This document shows, one piece after another, positions 23,668-32,323 of a DNA stretch of 64,000 bases. Numbering within the stretch: the first letter of the stretch is position 1; each line of letters begins with the position of its first letter. The notes beneath the pieces were generated by a model that was given only the letters and a program-made list of their open reading frames with translations, was not told where the DNA came from and ran no database searches. The translations under genes were made by a program, and so were the position numbers. Origin of the DNA: Microbacterium flavescens (lineage in GTDB: Bacteria > Actinomycetota > Actinomycetes > Actinomycetales > Microbacteriaceae); assembly GCF_018588945.1 (NCBI RefSeq), contig NZ_JAFIWA010000008.1:1-64000 (forward strand), written 5' to 3'.

Positions 23668-25332
23668 GTGCCCGACCGTCGCGAAGATCAGGCGATCCGT
23701 ACGGATCGTCTGGTCGCCGGATCCGCGCTTGAAACCCTCCCGACCGTGCGCGAGGTGATCGCCCTCGACGCCGTCGTCCAGGGTGTCCCCGAGGTGCTCG
23801 TCGGCGACGATGCGCTCGACGCGCGCGTGCGCTGGCTGCACGTGTCGGACAGCGCCGGGGTCGCCCCGCTGCTCGACGGCGGAGAGCTTCTGCTGTCGAC
23901 CGGATCGTCGTGGCCGGAGGATCCGGCCGACCTCCGGCGGTTCATCGGAGAGCTCGACGACGCGGGTCTCTCGGGGCTGATCCTCGAACTCGGCACGCAC
24001 TACCGCTACGTGCCCGCGGTCGTGGTCGAGGCGGCCCGTGAGCGGGGCCTGGCGCTCATCGTCCTGCACCGGGAACTGAAGTTCATCACGATCACCGAGG
24101 CCGTCCACGGTCGCATCATCACGGGGCAGAGCGACGCCCTGCGCTCGCGCGACGAGGTGCGCGAGCGCTTCACCGCGCTGGTGCTGCGCGGTTCGCCCGC
24201 GGACTTCATCGTGTACCAGCTCGCCCAGACGCTCGGCGCCCCGGTCATCCTCGAGAACCGCGGGCACGAGGTCGTCGCCGCCGAGGTGCCGCTCGCGCTC
24301 GAGGAAGAGCTCTTCACGGAGTGGGAGCTGCGCTCGCGCTCCGCTCATCGCCGCGCCGAGCAGCGGCGCGAGCGCGGCGCCGGAGCCGGACCGGAGGACT
24401 GGCTGGTCGTGCCCGTCGAGGCCCGCGGCATCCGCTGGGGCACCCTCATCGCGCTGCCCGGACCCGATCACCCCGCCGGACGCACGGCCGTGCTCGAGCA
24501 GGGCGCCATCGCGCTCGCGGTCGGCCGCCTGGCCGACGGCGAGTCCGACGAGTGGGGCCGCATCGGGCGCCGCCGCCTCGTCGACGGTCTCCTCGCCGGG
24601 CGGTTCGCCGGCGTCGGGGGCGCCGCCGCACGCCTCGAGGCCGCCGGTCTGCCGCTGCGCGGCTCTCGCCTGTACGGAATCGTGGCCTCCGGTGCCGCCA
24701 TTCCTGCGGAGCGAGCGGATGCCGCGGCCCGCGCCCTCCGTGGCCGTACGCTGGCCGGCTCGGCGCCCGACGGCGTCGCCGCACCGGCGACCGCCATGCT
24801 GCTCTCGCTCCCGGCGGACACCGTCTTCGACGACGCGGCCGCGCTCGCGTTCGCCGGCGCGCTCGTCGAGCCCGGGGCCGACGCCGATCGCCTGACCGTC
24901 TCGGTCGGGCGCGTCGCCGAAGGGCTCGACGCCGCGCTGGCGTCGCTCCACGACGCCGTCGACCTCGCGCGCGGGCGTCGGCGGCGCGCCGGCAAGGGAC
25001 CGAACCTGCGCCGGGCTGAGAACCGGCCCCTGGTGCAGCTCGTGACGGCGCTCCGCGACGACCACCGCCTGCTCGAGCACGGGGAGCGCATGCTGGCGCC
25101 CTTGATCGTGCACGACCTCACCCGCACCGGCGACCTGCTGGACGTTCTGGAGGCGATGCTGTCGCATCCGGGGAATCGCACGGCCGCGGCATCCGCTTCC
25201 CATCTGTCCCGCTCGGTGTTCTACCAGCGCATCGCCCTCATCGAGGAGCTGCTCGGGGCCGACCTCGACGACGGCGAGACCCAGACGGCGCTGCACCTCG
25301 CGCTGCTCGTGCGCCGCAGCGCCGGCCGCTGA
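23668..25332 (+). CDS. PucR family transcriptional regulator
   Basis: 554 residues. The N-terminal PucR domain (about 15-140: TVREVIALDAVVQGVPEVLVGDD, WLHVSD, ELLLSTGSSW) is followed by a degenerate GGDEF-like central region. The C-terminal HTH_30 domain is at about 490-550 (LLDVLEAMLSHPGNRTAAASASHLSRSVFYQRIALIEELLG). Known members regulate purine, GABA or amine catabolism, usually sensing the substrate. It is divergent from the aminotransferase and faces the cupin/oxidase genes, so both are candidate targets. It starts with GTG and is followed at once by two hairpin repeats. Confidence 0.88.
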   Translation: MPDRREDQAIRTDRLVAGSALETLPTVREVIALDAVVQGVPEVLVGDDALDARVRWLHVSDSAGVAPLLDGGELLLSTGSSWPEDPADLRRFIGELDDAGLSGLILELGTHYRYVPAVVVEAARERGLALIVLHRELKFITITEAVHGRIITGQSDALRSRDEVRERFTALVLRGSPADFIVYQLAQTLGAPVILENRGHEVVAAEVPLALEEELFTEWELRSRSAHRRAEQRRERGAGAGPEDWLVVPVEARGIRWGTLIALPGPDHPAGRTAVLEQGAIALAVGRLADGESDEWGRIGRRRLVDGLLAGRFAGVGGAAARLEAAGLPLRGSRLYGIVASGAAIPAERADAAARALRGRTLAGSAPDGVAAPATAMLLSLPADTVFDDAAALAFAGALVEPGADADRLTVSVGRVAEGLDAALASLHDAVDLARGRRRRAGKGPNLRRAENRPLVQLVTALRDDHRLLEHGERMLAPLIVHDLTRTGDLLDVLEAMLSHPGNRTAAASASHLSRSVFYQRIALIEELLGADLDDGETQTALHLALLVRRSAGR

Positions 25333-25338
25333 CGCCCG

Positions 25339-25527
25339 CGTTTCGTCTCGCTTCGCTCGCTCAACGACCCGGCGGCGGGCTACCCGGTCGTTGAGCGAGG
25401 GAGCGAAGCGACCGAGACGAAACGCTTTGGGCGGCGAGGGGCGTTTCGTCTCGCTTCGCTCGCTCAACGACCCGGGGGTGGGGTACCCGGTCGTTGAGCG
25501 AGGGAGCGCAGCGACCGAGACGAAACG
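25339..25527. repeat. Two ~86-bp inverted-repeat elements
   Basis: Units at 25339-25424 and 25442-25527 are both exactly 86 bp and nearly identical. Each pairs a 31-nt left arm with a right arm that carries two extra bulges (GGAGCG and CC). They fill the gap between the converging PucR and cupin genes and could act as a bidirectional terminator. Confidence 0.9.
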
Positions 25528-25546
25528 CGCCTCCCGGGAAGGAGCT

Positions 25547-25888
25547 CTACGCCAGGTACACCTTGCGGAGGGCCTCGCGCACGGTCCAGATCGTGCGCAT
25601 CCCCGCTTCCAGCCGCACGATCGAGCCCGGCTCGAGGTCGATCGAGGGCAGGGCGGGGTCGACGAACTCCACCGTCGCCGAACCCGCGACCACGACGAAC
25701 ACCTCATCGACCTCGACGTCGGAAATCGCGCCCGGCGTCATCTCCCACACGCCGATGCCCATGTCCTCGTCCAGATCGACCGACCCTGTCGACGGCGACC
25801 CCGACACGACCTGCGCGGGCGGCACGGGGGTGAGCGGCACGTCGACCTCGCTCGCGGAGACGAGGACTCCGGCGTCCAGGTCGCTCAT
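25547..25888 (-). CDS. Cupin domain protein (DUF861/EutQ-like)
   Basis: 113 residues forming one small beta-barrel (GIGVWEMTPGAISDVEVDEVFVVVAGSATVEFVD, DLEPGSIVRLEAGMRTIWTVREALRKVYL). The metal-binding His residues of classical cupins are mostly absent, as in many DUF861 proteins. Its ATG overlaps the oxidase stop in ATGA, so the pair is translationally coupled. Small cupins of this type often accompany amine or amino-acid oxidases; a role in substrate binding or sensing is inferred. Confidence 0.85.
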   Translation of the reverse strand: MSDLDAGVLVSASEVDVPLTPVPPAQVVSGSPSTGSVDLDEDMGIGVWEMTPGAISDVEVDEVFVVVAGSATVEFVDPALPSIDLEPGSIVRLEAGMRTIWTVREALRKVYLA

Positions 25889-27321
25889 GAGTCGAACCCC
25901 AGGCCGAGGGCGTCGAGCGTCTTCAGCAGCAGGTTGCGCTTGCCGTCGTGGTGGTCGGCACGATCGAGCGACCAGCGGGTGGCGTTGATGCCGATGGCGG
26001 CCGCCGGCTCGGGAGGGAACGGGAGCGGGCGCTTGCGGACCATCTCGAGCTCGGTGCGCTCGGTGCGCCCGCCCGACAGGAGGTCGAGCATCACGTCGGC
26101 GGCGAAGCGCGTCGCGGCCACGCCGAGCCCCGTGAAGCCCGCGGCGTAGGCCACCCGCCCCTGACGTCCGGTGCCGAAGAACGCGCAGAACTGGGTGGAC
26201 GTGTCGATCGCGCCGGCCCATTTGTGCGTGAACCGGAGTCCGTCCAGCTGCGGGAACGTGGTGAAGAAGTGGCTCGCGAGCTTCTCGAACGACTGCGGCC
26301 GGTTCTCGTACTGCGATCGGACGCGGCGACCGTAGTGGTAGACGGCGTCGTAGCCCCCGAACAGGATGCGATTGTCGCGGCTGAGACGGTAGTAGTGGAA
26401 CTGGTTCGCCAGGTCGCTGATGCCCTGCCTGTCTCGCCAGCCGATCTCGTCGAGCTGCGCGTCCGACAGCGGCTCGGTCATGAGCACATAGTCGTACACC
26501 GGCACGGTCATGAGGCGATTGCGCTTGAGCAGCGACGGGAAGACGTTGGTGGCGAGCGCAACGCGGCCCGCGGTGATGCGGCCGTGGGTCGTGACGACCT
26601 TCACCGTCTCGCCGGCGTCGTCGAGCGCGTGCACGGGCGAGCCCTCGAAGATCTCGACGCCCGCCTCCTCGGCGGCGTGCGCGAGGCCGGCGGCGAGCTT
26701 GCCCGGGTGCACCATCGCCGTGGAGTGCTGCTCCCAGACGGCGCCGAGATACGTGGGGGAGGCGATGGATGCCTGCACCTCGGCCTCGGTGAGCCTCAGC
26801 ACTCCGTCCTCGCCTCGGGCCGCGGCATCCGCTGCCCACTCGTCCAGCCATTCGAGCTGGTGCGGCTCGGTGGCCACGCCGAGCGAACCGACGCGCTCCC
26901 AGTCGGCGTCGATGCCGTACTGCGCGATGTCCTCGCCCATCGCGTCGAGGTTCGCCAGTCCGAGCTCGTCGAGGCGGTCGATCTCGTCGGGCCAGCGGCT
27001 CAGTCCGTTGTCGCGGCCGTGCGTGAGGCTCGCCTCGCAGAACCCGCCGTTGCGGCCCGATGCCGCCCAGCCGACCGTGCGCGCCTCGACCACGACGACG
27101 CGGCTCGCGGGGTTGCGGCGCTTCGCCTGCAGGGCGGTCCAGAGCCCGGTGTAGCCGGCGCCGACGACGACCAGATCGGCCGTCGACTCGCCGGTCACGC
27201 GCGCACGCGCCGGGGCGTCGGGGAGGTCGTCCAGCCAGAAGACGCTCTGCCGTGTCTCGGAGAGGCTGTAACGGATGACGGATGCTGCCGGCCGTTGTCG
27301 CTCGAAGACGGTCGTGCCCAC
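25885..27321 (-). CDS. FAD-dependent amine oxidoreductase (DAO family, PuuB-like)
   Basis: 478 residues of the glycine/D-amino-acid oxidase family. The FAD site is ADLVVVGAGYTGLWTALQAKRRNP (about 45-70, GxGxxG). TVGWAASGRNGGFCEASLTHG resembles gamma-glutamylputrescine oxidoreductase, and the C-terminal FAD contact is VAYAAGFTGLGVAATRFAA. It would oxidise a secondary or primary amine and release an aldehyde plus ammonia or amine. No gamma-glutamylputrescine synthetase is nearby, so a complete Puu route is not shown. GTG 27321 is chosen; GTG 27330 lies too close to its purine stretch. Confidence 0.88.
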   Translation of the reverse strand: MGTTVFERQRPAASVIRYSLSETRQSVFWLDDLPDAPARARVTGESTADLVVVGAGYTGLWTALQAKRRNPASRVVVVEARTVGWAASGRNGGFCEASLTHGRDNGLSRWPDEIDRLDELGLANLDAMGEDIAQYGIDADWERVGSLGVATEPHQLEWLDEWAADAAARGEDGVLRLTEAEVQASIASPTYLGAVWEQHSTAMVHPGKLAAGLAHAAEEAGVEIFEGSPVHALDDAGETVKVVTTHGRITAGRVALATNVFPSLLKRNRLMTVPVYDYVLMTEPLSDAQLDEIGWRDRQGISDLANQFHYYRLSRDNRILFGGYDAVYHYGRRVRSQYENRPQSFEKLASHFFTTFPQLDGLRFTHKWAGAIDTSTQFCAFFGTGRQGRVAYAAGFTGLGVAATRFAADVMLDLLSGGRTERTELEMVRKRPLPFPPEPAAAIGINATRWSLDRADHHDGKRNLLLKTLDALGLGFDS

Positions 27322-27374
27322 GGGTATCACTTCCCTGCTCGGTTTTGTCTGCTTCGATCTTGGTTTCTCGCGGT

Positions 27375-27455
27375 CGCCCAGAACAGGTGATCCGGCGAAT
27401 ACAGGACGGATCGGTCGATATCGCCCTGTTTCCGTCAGATCACCTGTTCTGGGCG
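27375..27455. repeat. 81-bp nested inverted repeat upstream of the oxidase gene
   Basis: Perfect 18-bp arms (27375-27392 with 27438-27455, CGCCCAGAACAGGTGATC) enclose a second stem ACAGG...CCTGT with a palindromic CGATATCG at its tip. It lies 54 bases upstream of the oxidase start and 112 bases after the amidohydrolase gene. It could be an operator, a structured leader or a terminator. Confidence 0.8.
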
Positions 27456-27566
27456 GGTGGGAGGTCGGGTGCGGGTGGAGGTCGGCTGCGGGTGGGACGT
27501 CGGGTGCGGCGGGAGAGCGGATGCCTCGGCCTGCGCTCCTGGCTCGGCCTGGGCCTCTGTATCGGC

Positions 27567-29222
27567 CTACGCGTCGGGCGCGGCGTACACGCGCGCGCCC
27601 TCGACGAACGTCTGCAGCACGCGCGTCTCGCCGATCTCGTCGGCCGGGCCGTCGAACGGGTCGCGGTCGAGCACGGCGAGGTCGGCGTACTTGCCGACCT
27701 CGATCGTTCCGGTGCTCTCGTCGAGGTGGTTCACCCAGGCCGAGCCGGCCGTGTAGGCGGTGAGCGACGTCGCGAGGTCGACGGCCTGCTCGGGGAGGAA
27801 CACCTCGTACTCGTGCTCCTCCTGGCCGGGGGCCGCCAGGCGATTGACGGCGACGTGGATCGCGGCGAGCGGATCGGGCGTCGAGACCGACCAGTCGCTG
27901 CCGGCGGCGAGCACGGCGCCCGCGCGCAGGAGGTCGCCGAACGGGTACTGCCACGCGCTGCGCGGCTCGCCCAGGAAGGGAAGCGTGAGGTCGATCATCT
28001 GCGGCTCGAGGGCCGCCCACAGCGACTGCATGTTCGCCGCAACCCCCAGCTGCCGGAAGCGCGGGACGTCTTCGGGGTGGACGACCTGGATGTGGGCGAT
28101 GTGGTGACGGTTGTCGCCGTGGCCGTTCCGGGCGATCGCGTGCTCGACCGCGTCGAGGCACTCCCGCACGGCGCGGTCGCCGATGGCGTGGAAGTGCACC
28201 TGGAATCCTTCGGCGTCGAGGAGCGGGACCGCCTCGTTGAGCACGTCGGGATCGACGAAGGAGATTCCTGAGTTGTCGGTGAAGTGGCCGTGACCATCGC
28301 AGTACGGCTCGAGCATCGAGGCAGTGAAGTTCTCGGCCACGCCGTCCTGCATGACCTTGACGGACGTCGCGGCGAAGCGCCCGCCGCGGTACCGCTCGCG
28401 CCGGTCGAGGATGGACGGGATCTGCTCGAGTCCCTGCCTGCGATCCCACCAGATGGCGCCCACCACGCGTGCGGTCAGCGTGCCGTCGGCTGCCGCGCGA
28501 AGGTACGCGGGCCCCGGGTCGCCGGCATCGCCGTAGGAACCGACGATGGCGTCCTGCCAGGCCGTGATGCCGTACGAGTGGAGGTAGCGCTGCCCCACGA
28601 GGAGCGCCTCGGTGAGTCGCTCGAGGGGCTCCTCGGGGAGGTGGCGGTTGACGAGGCCCATCGCGCCCTCGTGCAGGGTTCCCGAGGGATGGCCGTCGGC
28701 GTCGCGCTCGATGCGCCCGTCGGCCGGGTCGGGAGTGTCGCGGTCGATGCCCGCCAGGCGGAGCGCGGCCGAGTTCACCCAGGCGCCGTGCCCGTCGCGG
28801 TTCGGGAAGAACGCGGGTCGATCGGGCACCACGGCGTCGAGCGCCGCCGCCGTGGGCGTCCCTCCGGGAAACGCCGACATCTGCCAGCCGCCGCCGAGGA
28901 TCCACTCGTCGTCGGGGTGGTCGGCGACATACGCGCCGATCGCGTCGAGGTACTCCGCAGCGGTGCTGTGCTCGGACAGATCGCACCGCAGCATGTCGAG
29001 GCCGCCCCACACGGGGTGCACGTGCGCGTCCTGGAACCCGGGCAGCAGCATCCGTCCGTTCAGATCGACCAGCTCTGTCTTCGGGCCGATGAGGTCGCGG
29101 ACGTCGTCGCTGCCGACCGCGACGATCCTGCCTCCGGCCACCGCGACCGTGCGGGCGCGCGACCGCACGGCGTTCGCCGTGAAGACGGGGCCACCGGTGA
29201 AGACGAGGTCGGCGTACCGCAC
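27567..29222 (-). CDS. Metal-dependent amidohydrolase, YtcJ-like
   Basis: 551 residues of the amidohydrolase superfamily. Metal ligands are visible: HxH in DAHVHPVWGG, His in HFHAIGDRAVRECLD, HIAHIQVVHPED, and Asp in LAAGSDWSVSTPDP. The N- and C-terminal beta-sandwich parts (ADLVFTGGPVFTANAV, GKYADLAVLDRDPFDGPADEI) complete the fold. YtcJ-type enzymes hydrolyse amide or related bonds; the substrate is unknown. GTG 29222 starts only 5 bases after the potC stop, so it is the last gene of the transporter operon and may act on the imported compound. Confidence 0.88.
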   Translation of the reverse strand: MRYADLVFTGGPVFTANAVRSRARTVAVAGGRIVAVGSDDVRDLIGPKTELVDLNGRMLLPGFQDAHVHPVWGGLDMLRCDLSEHSTAAEYLDAIGAYVADHPDDEWILGGGWQMSAFPGGTPTAAALDAVVPDRPAFFPNRDGHGAWVNSAALRLAGIDRDTPDPADGRIERDADGHPSGTLHEGAMGLVNRHLPEEPLERLTEALLVGQRYLHSYGITAWQDAIVGSYGDAGDPGPAYLRAAADGTLTARVVGAIWWDRRQGLEQIPSILDRRERYRGGRFAATSVKVMQDGVAENFTASMLEPYCDGHGHFTDNSGISFVDPDVLNEAVPLLDAEGFQVHFHAIGDRAVRECLDAVEHAIARNGHGDNRHHIAHIQVVHPEDVPRFRQLGVAANMQSLWAALEPQMIDLTLPFLGEPRSAWQYPFGDLLRAGAVLAAGSDWSVSTPDPLAAIHVAVNRLAAPGQEEHEYEVFLPEQAVDLATSLTAYTAGSAWVNHLDESTGTIEVGKYADLAVLDRDPFDGPADEIGETRVLQTFVEGARVYAAPDA

Positions 29223-29227
29223 CGCGG

Positions 29228-30139
29228 TCAGCCTCCCGTCATCGTGCGGGCGATCTGCGTCGCGGAGTCGCCGGCGCGCTTCAGCACCAGCGCGACCAGT
29301 GCGAGGGCGATGAGGGTCAGCAGGAGCATGATCGTCGACACCGCCGCGATCTCGGGACGGAGCCCTGAACGCACCGCACTGAGCACGTACACGGGCCACG
29401 GGGTCGTTCCCGACACCTGCACGAACGAGGCGACGATCGTGTTGTCGAGGCTCAGCGTGAAGGCGAGCAGGAAGCCGGCGAGCACGGCGGGCATCGCGAG
29501 CGCCAGCGTCACGCGGCGGAAGGTCGTCCCCGGTTTCGCGTACAGGTCGGCCGACGCCTCTTCCAGGTGGGCATCCATGCCGACCAACCGGGCGCGGACG
29601 ATGTACGACACCACGGCTGTGGCGAAGAGCGATGAGCCTACTGAGAGCCGCACGATGCCGTCGTTGAAGATCGTCAAGCCGAGGTCCTGTCCGAGGAGCA
29701 CCATCCAGGGGAGGAGTGCGACGGCGTCGACGATCTCGGGGGTCACCGAGACGAGCAGCAGCAGGCCGAGGAACCACCACACCCACTTGCCGGGGTGCCG
29801 CGCCATCGCGATGCCGGCGAGCGTGCCGAGAGCCGTGGCGATGATCGCCGCGATGAACGCCGTGATGAGCGACACCCGGACGGCGTTCTGGATGGCAGGC
29901 TTCTCGAGGATGGTGAGGAACGCGTCGAATCCGAACCCGCCCCAGGACACCAGGAGGCGCCCGGTGTTGAACGAGTAGATGACGATCACGATGATCGGCA
30001 GGAACAGGAAGAGCATCACGGCGATGCCCCACACGTTGAGGGCGATGTCGGACCACGAACGCTTACGGCGTCGCGCGGTGTCGCGGGCGCCTGCCGGTGC
30101 CTGCGCCCGGAGCATCGTCTCGGTCATCGTCTGGGTCAT
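29228..30139 (-). CDS. potC: Spermidine/putrescine-type ABC transporter permease PotC
   Basis: 303 residues, six membrane helices, with the BPD_transp_1 coupling loop (ARLVGMDAHLEEASADLYAKPGTTFRRVTLALAMPAVLAGF) and the PotC-like start of the membrane domain (FLFLPIIVIVIYSFN). A basic cytoplasmic N-terminus of ~35 residues precedes the first helix. Its start overlaps the potB stop by 4 bases. Confidence 0.92.
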   Translation of the reverse strand: MTQTMTETMLRAQAPAGARDTARRRKRSWSDIALNVWGIAVMLFLFLPIIVIVIYSFNTGRLLVSWGGFGFDAFLTILEKPAIQNAVRVSLITAFIAAIIATALGTLAGIAMARHPGKWVWWFLGLLLLVSVTPEIVDAVALLPWMVLLGQDLGLTIFNDGIVRLSVGSSLFATAVVSYIVRARLVGMDAHLEEASADLYAKPGTTFRRVTLALAMPAVLAGFLLAFTLSLDNTIVASFVQVSGTTPWPVYVLSAVRSGLRPEIAAVSTIMLLLTLIALALVALVLKRAGDSATQIARTMTGG

Positions 30140-31077
30140 GTCGTCGCCTCCGCGGGGACCTCGATCGAGTCATTCACCCGGGCGGTCTCGGGCACCGGAC
30201 CCAGCACGAGACGATTGCGGGTGCGGAACGGCAGGGTTACGAGCCAGATCACGACACCCGCGACGCCGATCGTGAGCATGATGACGAGCATGAGCAGCAC
30301 GGCCATCGCCGAGCCGAGCGCCCAGTTCTGGGCGGTCTGGAACTGGCTGGCGACGAGCTGGCCCACCATGTTGCCCTGCGCGCCGCCCAGCACCGTCGCG
30401 GTGATGTAGTCGCCCATCAGCGGGATGAACACCAGCAGCACGCCGGCGATGATGCCGGGCTGCGACAGTGGCAGCGTGACGCGGAAGAAGGTCGTCCATT
30501 TGCCCGCGCCGAGATCCTTCGACGCTTCCCGCAGCGCAGGACCGACCCGGTCGAATGCGACGAACAGAGGCAGGATCATCAGCGGCAGGTAGTTGTAGAC
30601 CACGCCGATGACGACTGCCGTGCGCGTGTACATGAGGGCGAGCGGACCGTCGAGCACGCCGATGGACTGCAGCACGGTCGACAGCCACCCCTCGGGCGCG
30701 AGGATGACCTGCCACCCGATGGTGCGGACCAGGAAGTTGGTCCAGAACGGCACGAGCACGAGGGCGATGAGGATGCCGCGGCGATCCGGCCGCACCTTGA
30801 ACGCCATCCAGTACGCCACCGGCGCCCCGATGAGGAAGCACAGAACCGTGCCGAGGATGCCGACCCACAAGGTGTTCTGGAACGTTGCGAAGAACGTGGG
30901 TGAGAAGGCTTCGACGTACCGGTCGAACGAGAGGATGTCGTTCGAGTGCGTGCCGAAGACGCCCGGCTTGTACCCGAAGCTGAACCACACGACCATCGCC
31001 ACCGGAGCGACGAAGAAGAGCAGGAGCCACGCCCACGCCGGCACGGCGAGCGCGGCTCCCGCCGCGCGACTACGCAC
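30136..31077 (-). CDS. potB: Spermidine/putrescine-type ABC transporter permease PotB
   Basis: 313 residues with six helices (WAWLLLFFVAPVAMVVWFSF first) and the conserved loop REASKDLGAGKWTTFFRVTLPLSQPGIIAGVLLVFIPLMGDYITATVLGG. It pairs with PotC to form the channel. The GTG start at 31077 overlaps the potD stop by 8 bases, so translation is coupled. Confidence 0.92.
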   Translation of the reverse strand: MRSRAAGAALAVPAWAWLLLFFVAPVAMVVWFSFGYKPGVFGTHSNDILSFDRYVEAFSPTFFATFQNTLWVGILGTVLCFLIGAPVAYWMAFKVRPDRRGILIALVLVPFWTNFLVRTIGWQVILAPEGWLSTVLQSIGVLDGPLALMYTRTAVVIGVVYNYLPLMILPLFVAFDRVGPALREASKDLGAGKWTTFFRVTLPLSQPGIIAGVLLVFIPLMGDYITATVLGGAQGNMVGQLVASQFQTAQNWALGSAMAVLLMLVIMLTIGVAGVVIWLVTLPFRTRNRLVLGPVPETARVNDSIEVPAEATT

Positions 31078-32239
31078 CTGCGGCGGCCTTCATCTCGTTG
31101 TGGATCTCGACCCGCGTGGTCTGGGAGTCGTTGAGCTCCTGCTCGTGCATCGTCTCGAGCTGCTCGGGCGTGAAGAAGATGAACTCGCTGAGCTCGACGC
31201 CGCTCGTGTCCATGTCCTTGCCGCCGACGTTGTAGCCGATGTAGTCCAGGTTGAGGGCGAGGCTCTCGGGCGACATCGAGTAGTCGATGAACGCGTGCGC
31301 GGCCTCCGGGTGCGGAGCGCCTGCGGCGATCGCCCAGTTGTCCATCCACAGCTCAGTCTGAGGGCCGGGCAGAACCCACTGCCAGCGGTCGGGATCGCTC
31401 GATTCCTGGATGCCGAGTCGCGCCTCGCCGTTCCAGGACTGCATGAGCACCTGGGAGCCCTGCACGATGGCGGTGCTGGGGTACGAGTCGAACGCCGAGA
31501 TGTGCGACGCGATGTCGGAGACGAGGAACTGGCGCGCGGCGTCGAGCTGGTCCGGGTCTTCGGTGTTCCAGTCGGTGTCGTTGGCCCAGAAGTAGGAGCC
31601 GAGCGTGCCGGCCGGGTCGTCGAGCATCGACGTCTTGCCGCTCGCCTCGTTCTGTGCGGCGTCGAAGAAGTCGGCCCACGTCGTGAGCTCGCGCGTGATG
31701 ACGTTCTTGTCGTAGACGAAGCCTGTCGTGCCCCACGCCTTGCAGATCGAGTAGTCATTGCTCGGGTCCCACGCCCGGCCGAGGTAGGCCGGGTCCATGT
31801 TGGACATGTTGGGCAGAAGATCCTTGTTGAACTCGAGGAGCAGGCCGTTCTCGATCATCTGCGGGATGAACACGCCCGTCGGCACGACGATGTCGTAGCC
31901 CGACGTGCCCTTCGCGGCGACGAGCTTCGCGATGAGCTCCTCGTTCGAGCTGTAGGAGTCGAGCGTCACCTTCGGGCCGAGCTCGGACGTGAAGCCCGAG
32001 ACGACATCGGGGGAGTCGTAGTCGCCCCAGGTGTACACCGACAGGTTGCCTTCGAGCGCACCGCCGGTCGCCTGCGGCTGAGGTGAGCCGCCGCCGCCCG
32101 GGGCGCACGCGGCGAGCGCGGCGGCGGAGCCCGCGATGGCCGCGATGCTGAGGAACCGGCGGCGCGAGAGCTCGCGCATGATCGACGGCGCCGAGCCCTC
32201 AGGCGCGAGAATGCGGATGGGGTTGCGTGAGTCGGTCAT
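31070..32239 (-). CDS. potD: Polyamine-type ABC transporter substrate-binding lipoprotein PotD
   Basis: 389 residues. The N-terminal region carries a twin-arginine motif (SRRRFLS) and a lipobox (LAACAPGG), so it is probably exported folded by Tat and anchored as a lipoprotein. The mature part matches extracellular family 1 binding proteins of the PotD type (NLSVYTWGDYDSPDVVSGF, GYDIVVPTGVFIPQMIENGLL, SYFWANDTDWN). Conserved residues for amine binding cannot be verified by eye, so putrescine, spermidine or GABA-like ligands remain possible. Confidence 0.9.
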   Translation of the reverse strand: MTDSRNPIRILAPEGSAPSIMRELSRRRFLSIAAIAGSAAALAACAPGGGGSPQPQATGGALEGNLSVYTWGDYDSPDVVSGFTSELGPKVTLDSYSSNEELIAKLVAAKGTSGYDIVVPTGVFIPQMIENGLLLEFNKDLLPNMSNMDPAYLGRAWDPSNDYSICKAWGTTGFVYDKNVITRELTTWADFFDAAQNEASGKTSMLDDPAGTLGSYFWANDTDWNTEDPDQLDAARQFLVSDIASHISAFDSYPSTAIVQGSQVLMQSWNGEARLGIQESSDPDRWQWVLPGPQTELWMDNWAIAAGAPHPEAAHAFIDYSMSPESLALNLDYIGYNVGGKDMDTSGVELSEFIFFTPEQLETMHEQELNDSQTTRVEIHNEMKAAAGA

Positions 32240-32290
32240 CGTGGTCTCCAGGTTCGGGTCGGGGAGCCGGGTGAGCGGGTGCTGCGGCTG

Positions 32291-32314
32291 TGCGGTCGTG
32301 CGGTCGTGCGGTCG
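32291..32314. repeat. Three tandem copies of TGCGGTCG
   Basis: Three exact 8-bp copies, preceded by an imperfect fourth (TGCGGCTG), lie in the 84-base gap between potA and potD. Slippage here could change the spacing in front of potD. Confidence 0.7.
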
Positions 32315-32323
32315 TGGAAAGGG

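Noticed and set aside
22171..25707. Reading the first aminotransferase as a 1178-residue fusion
   Set aside because: The extra N-terminal part is antisense to the PucR gene and to the hairpin repeats; homology begins at 23577.
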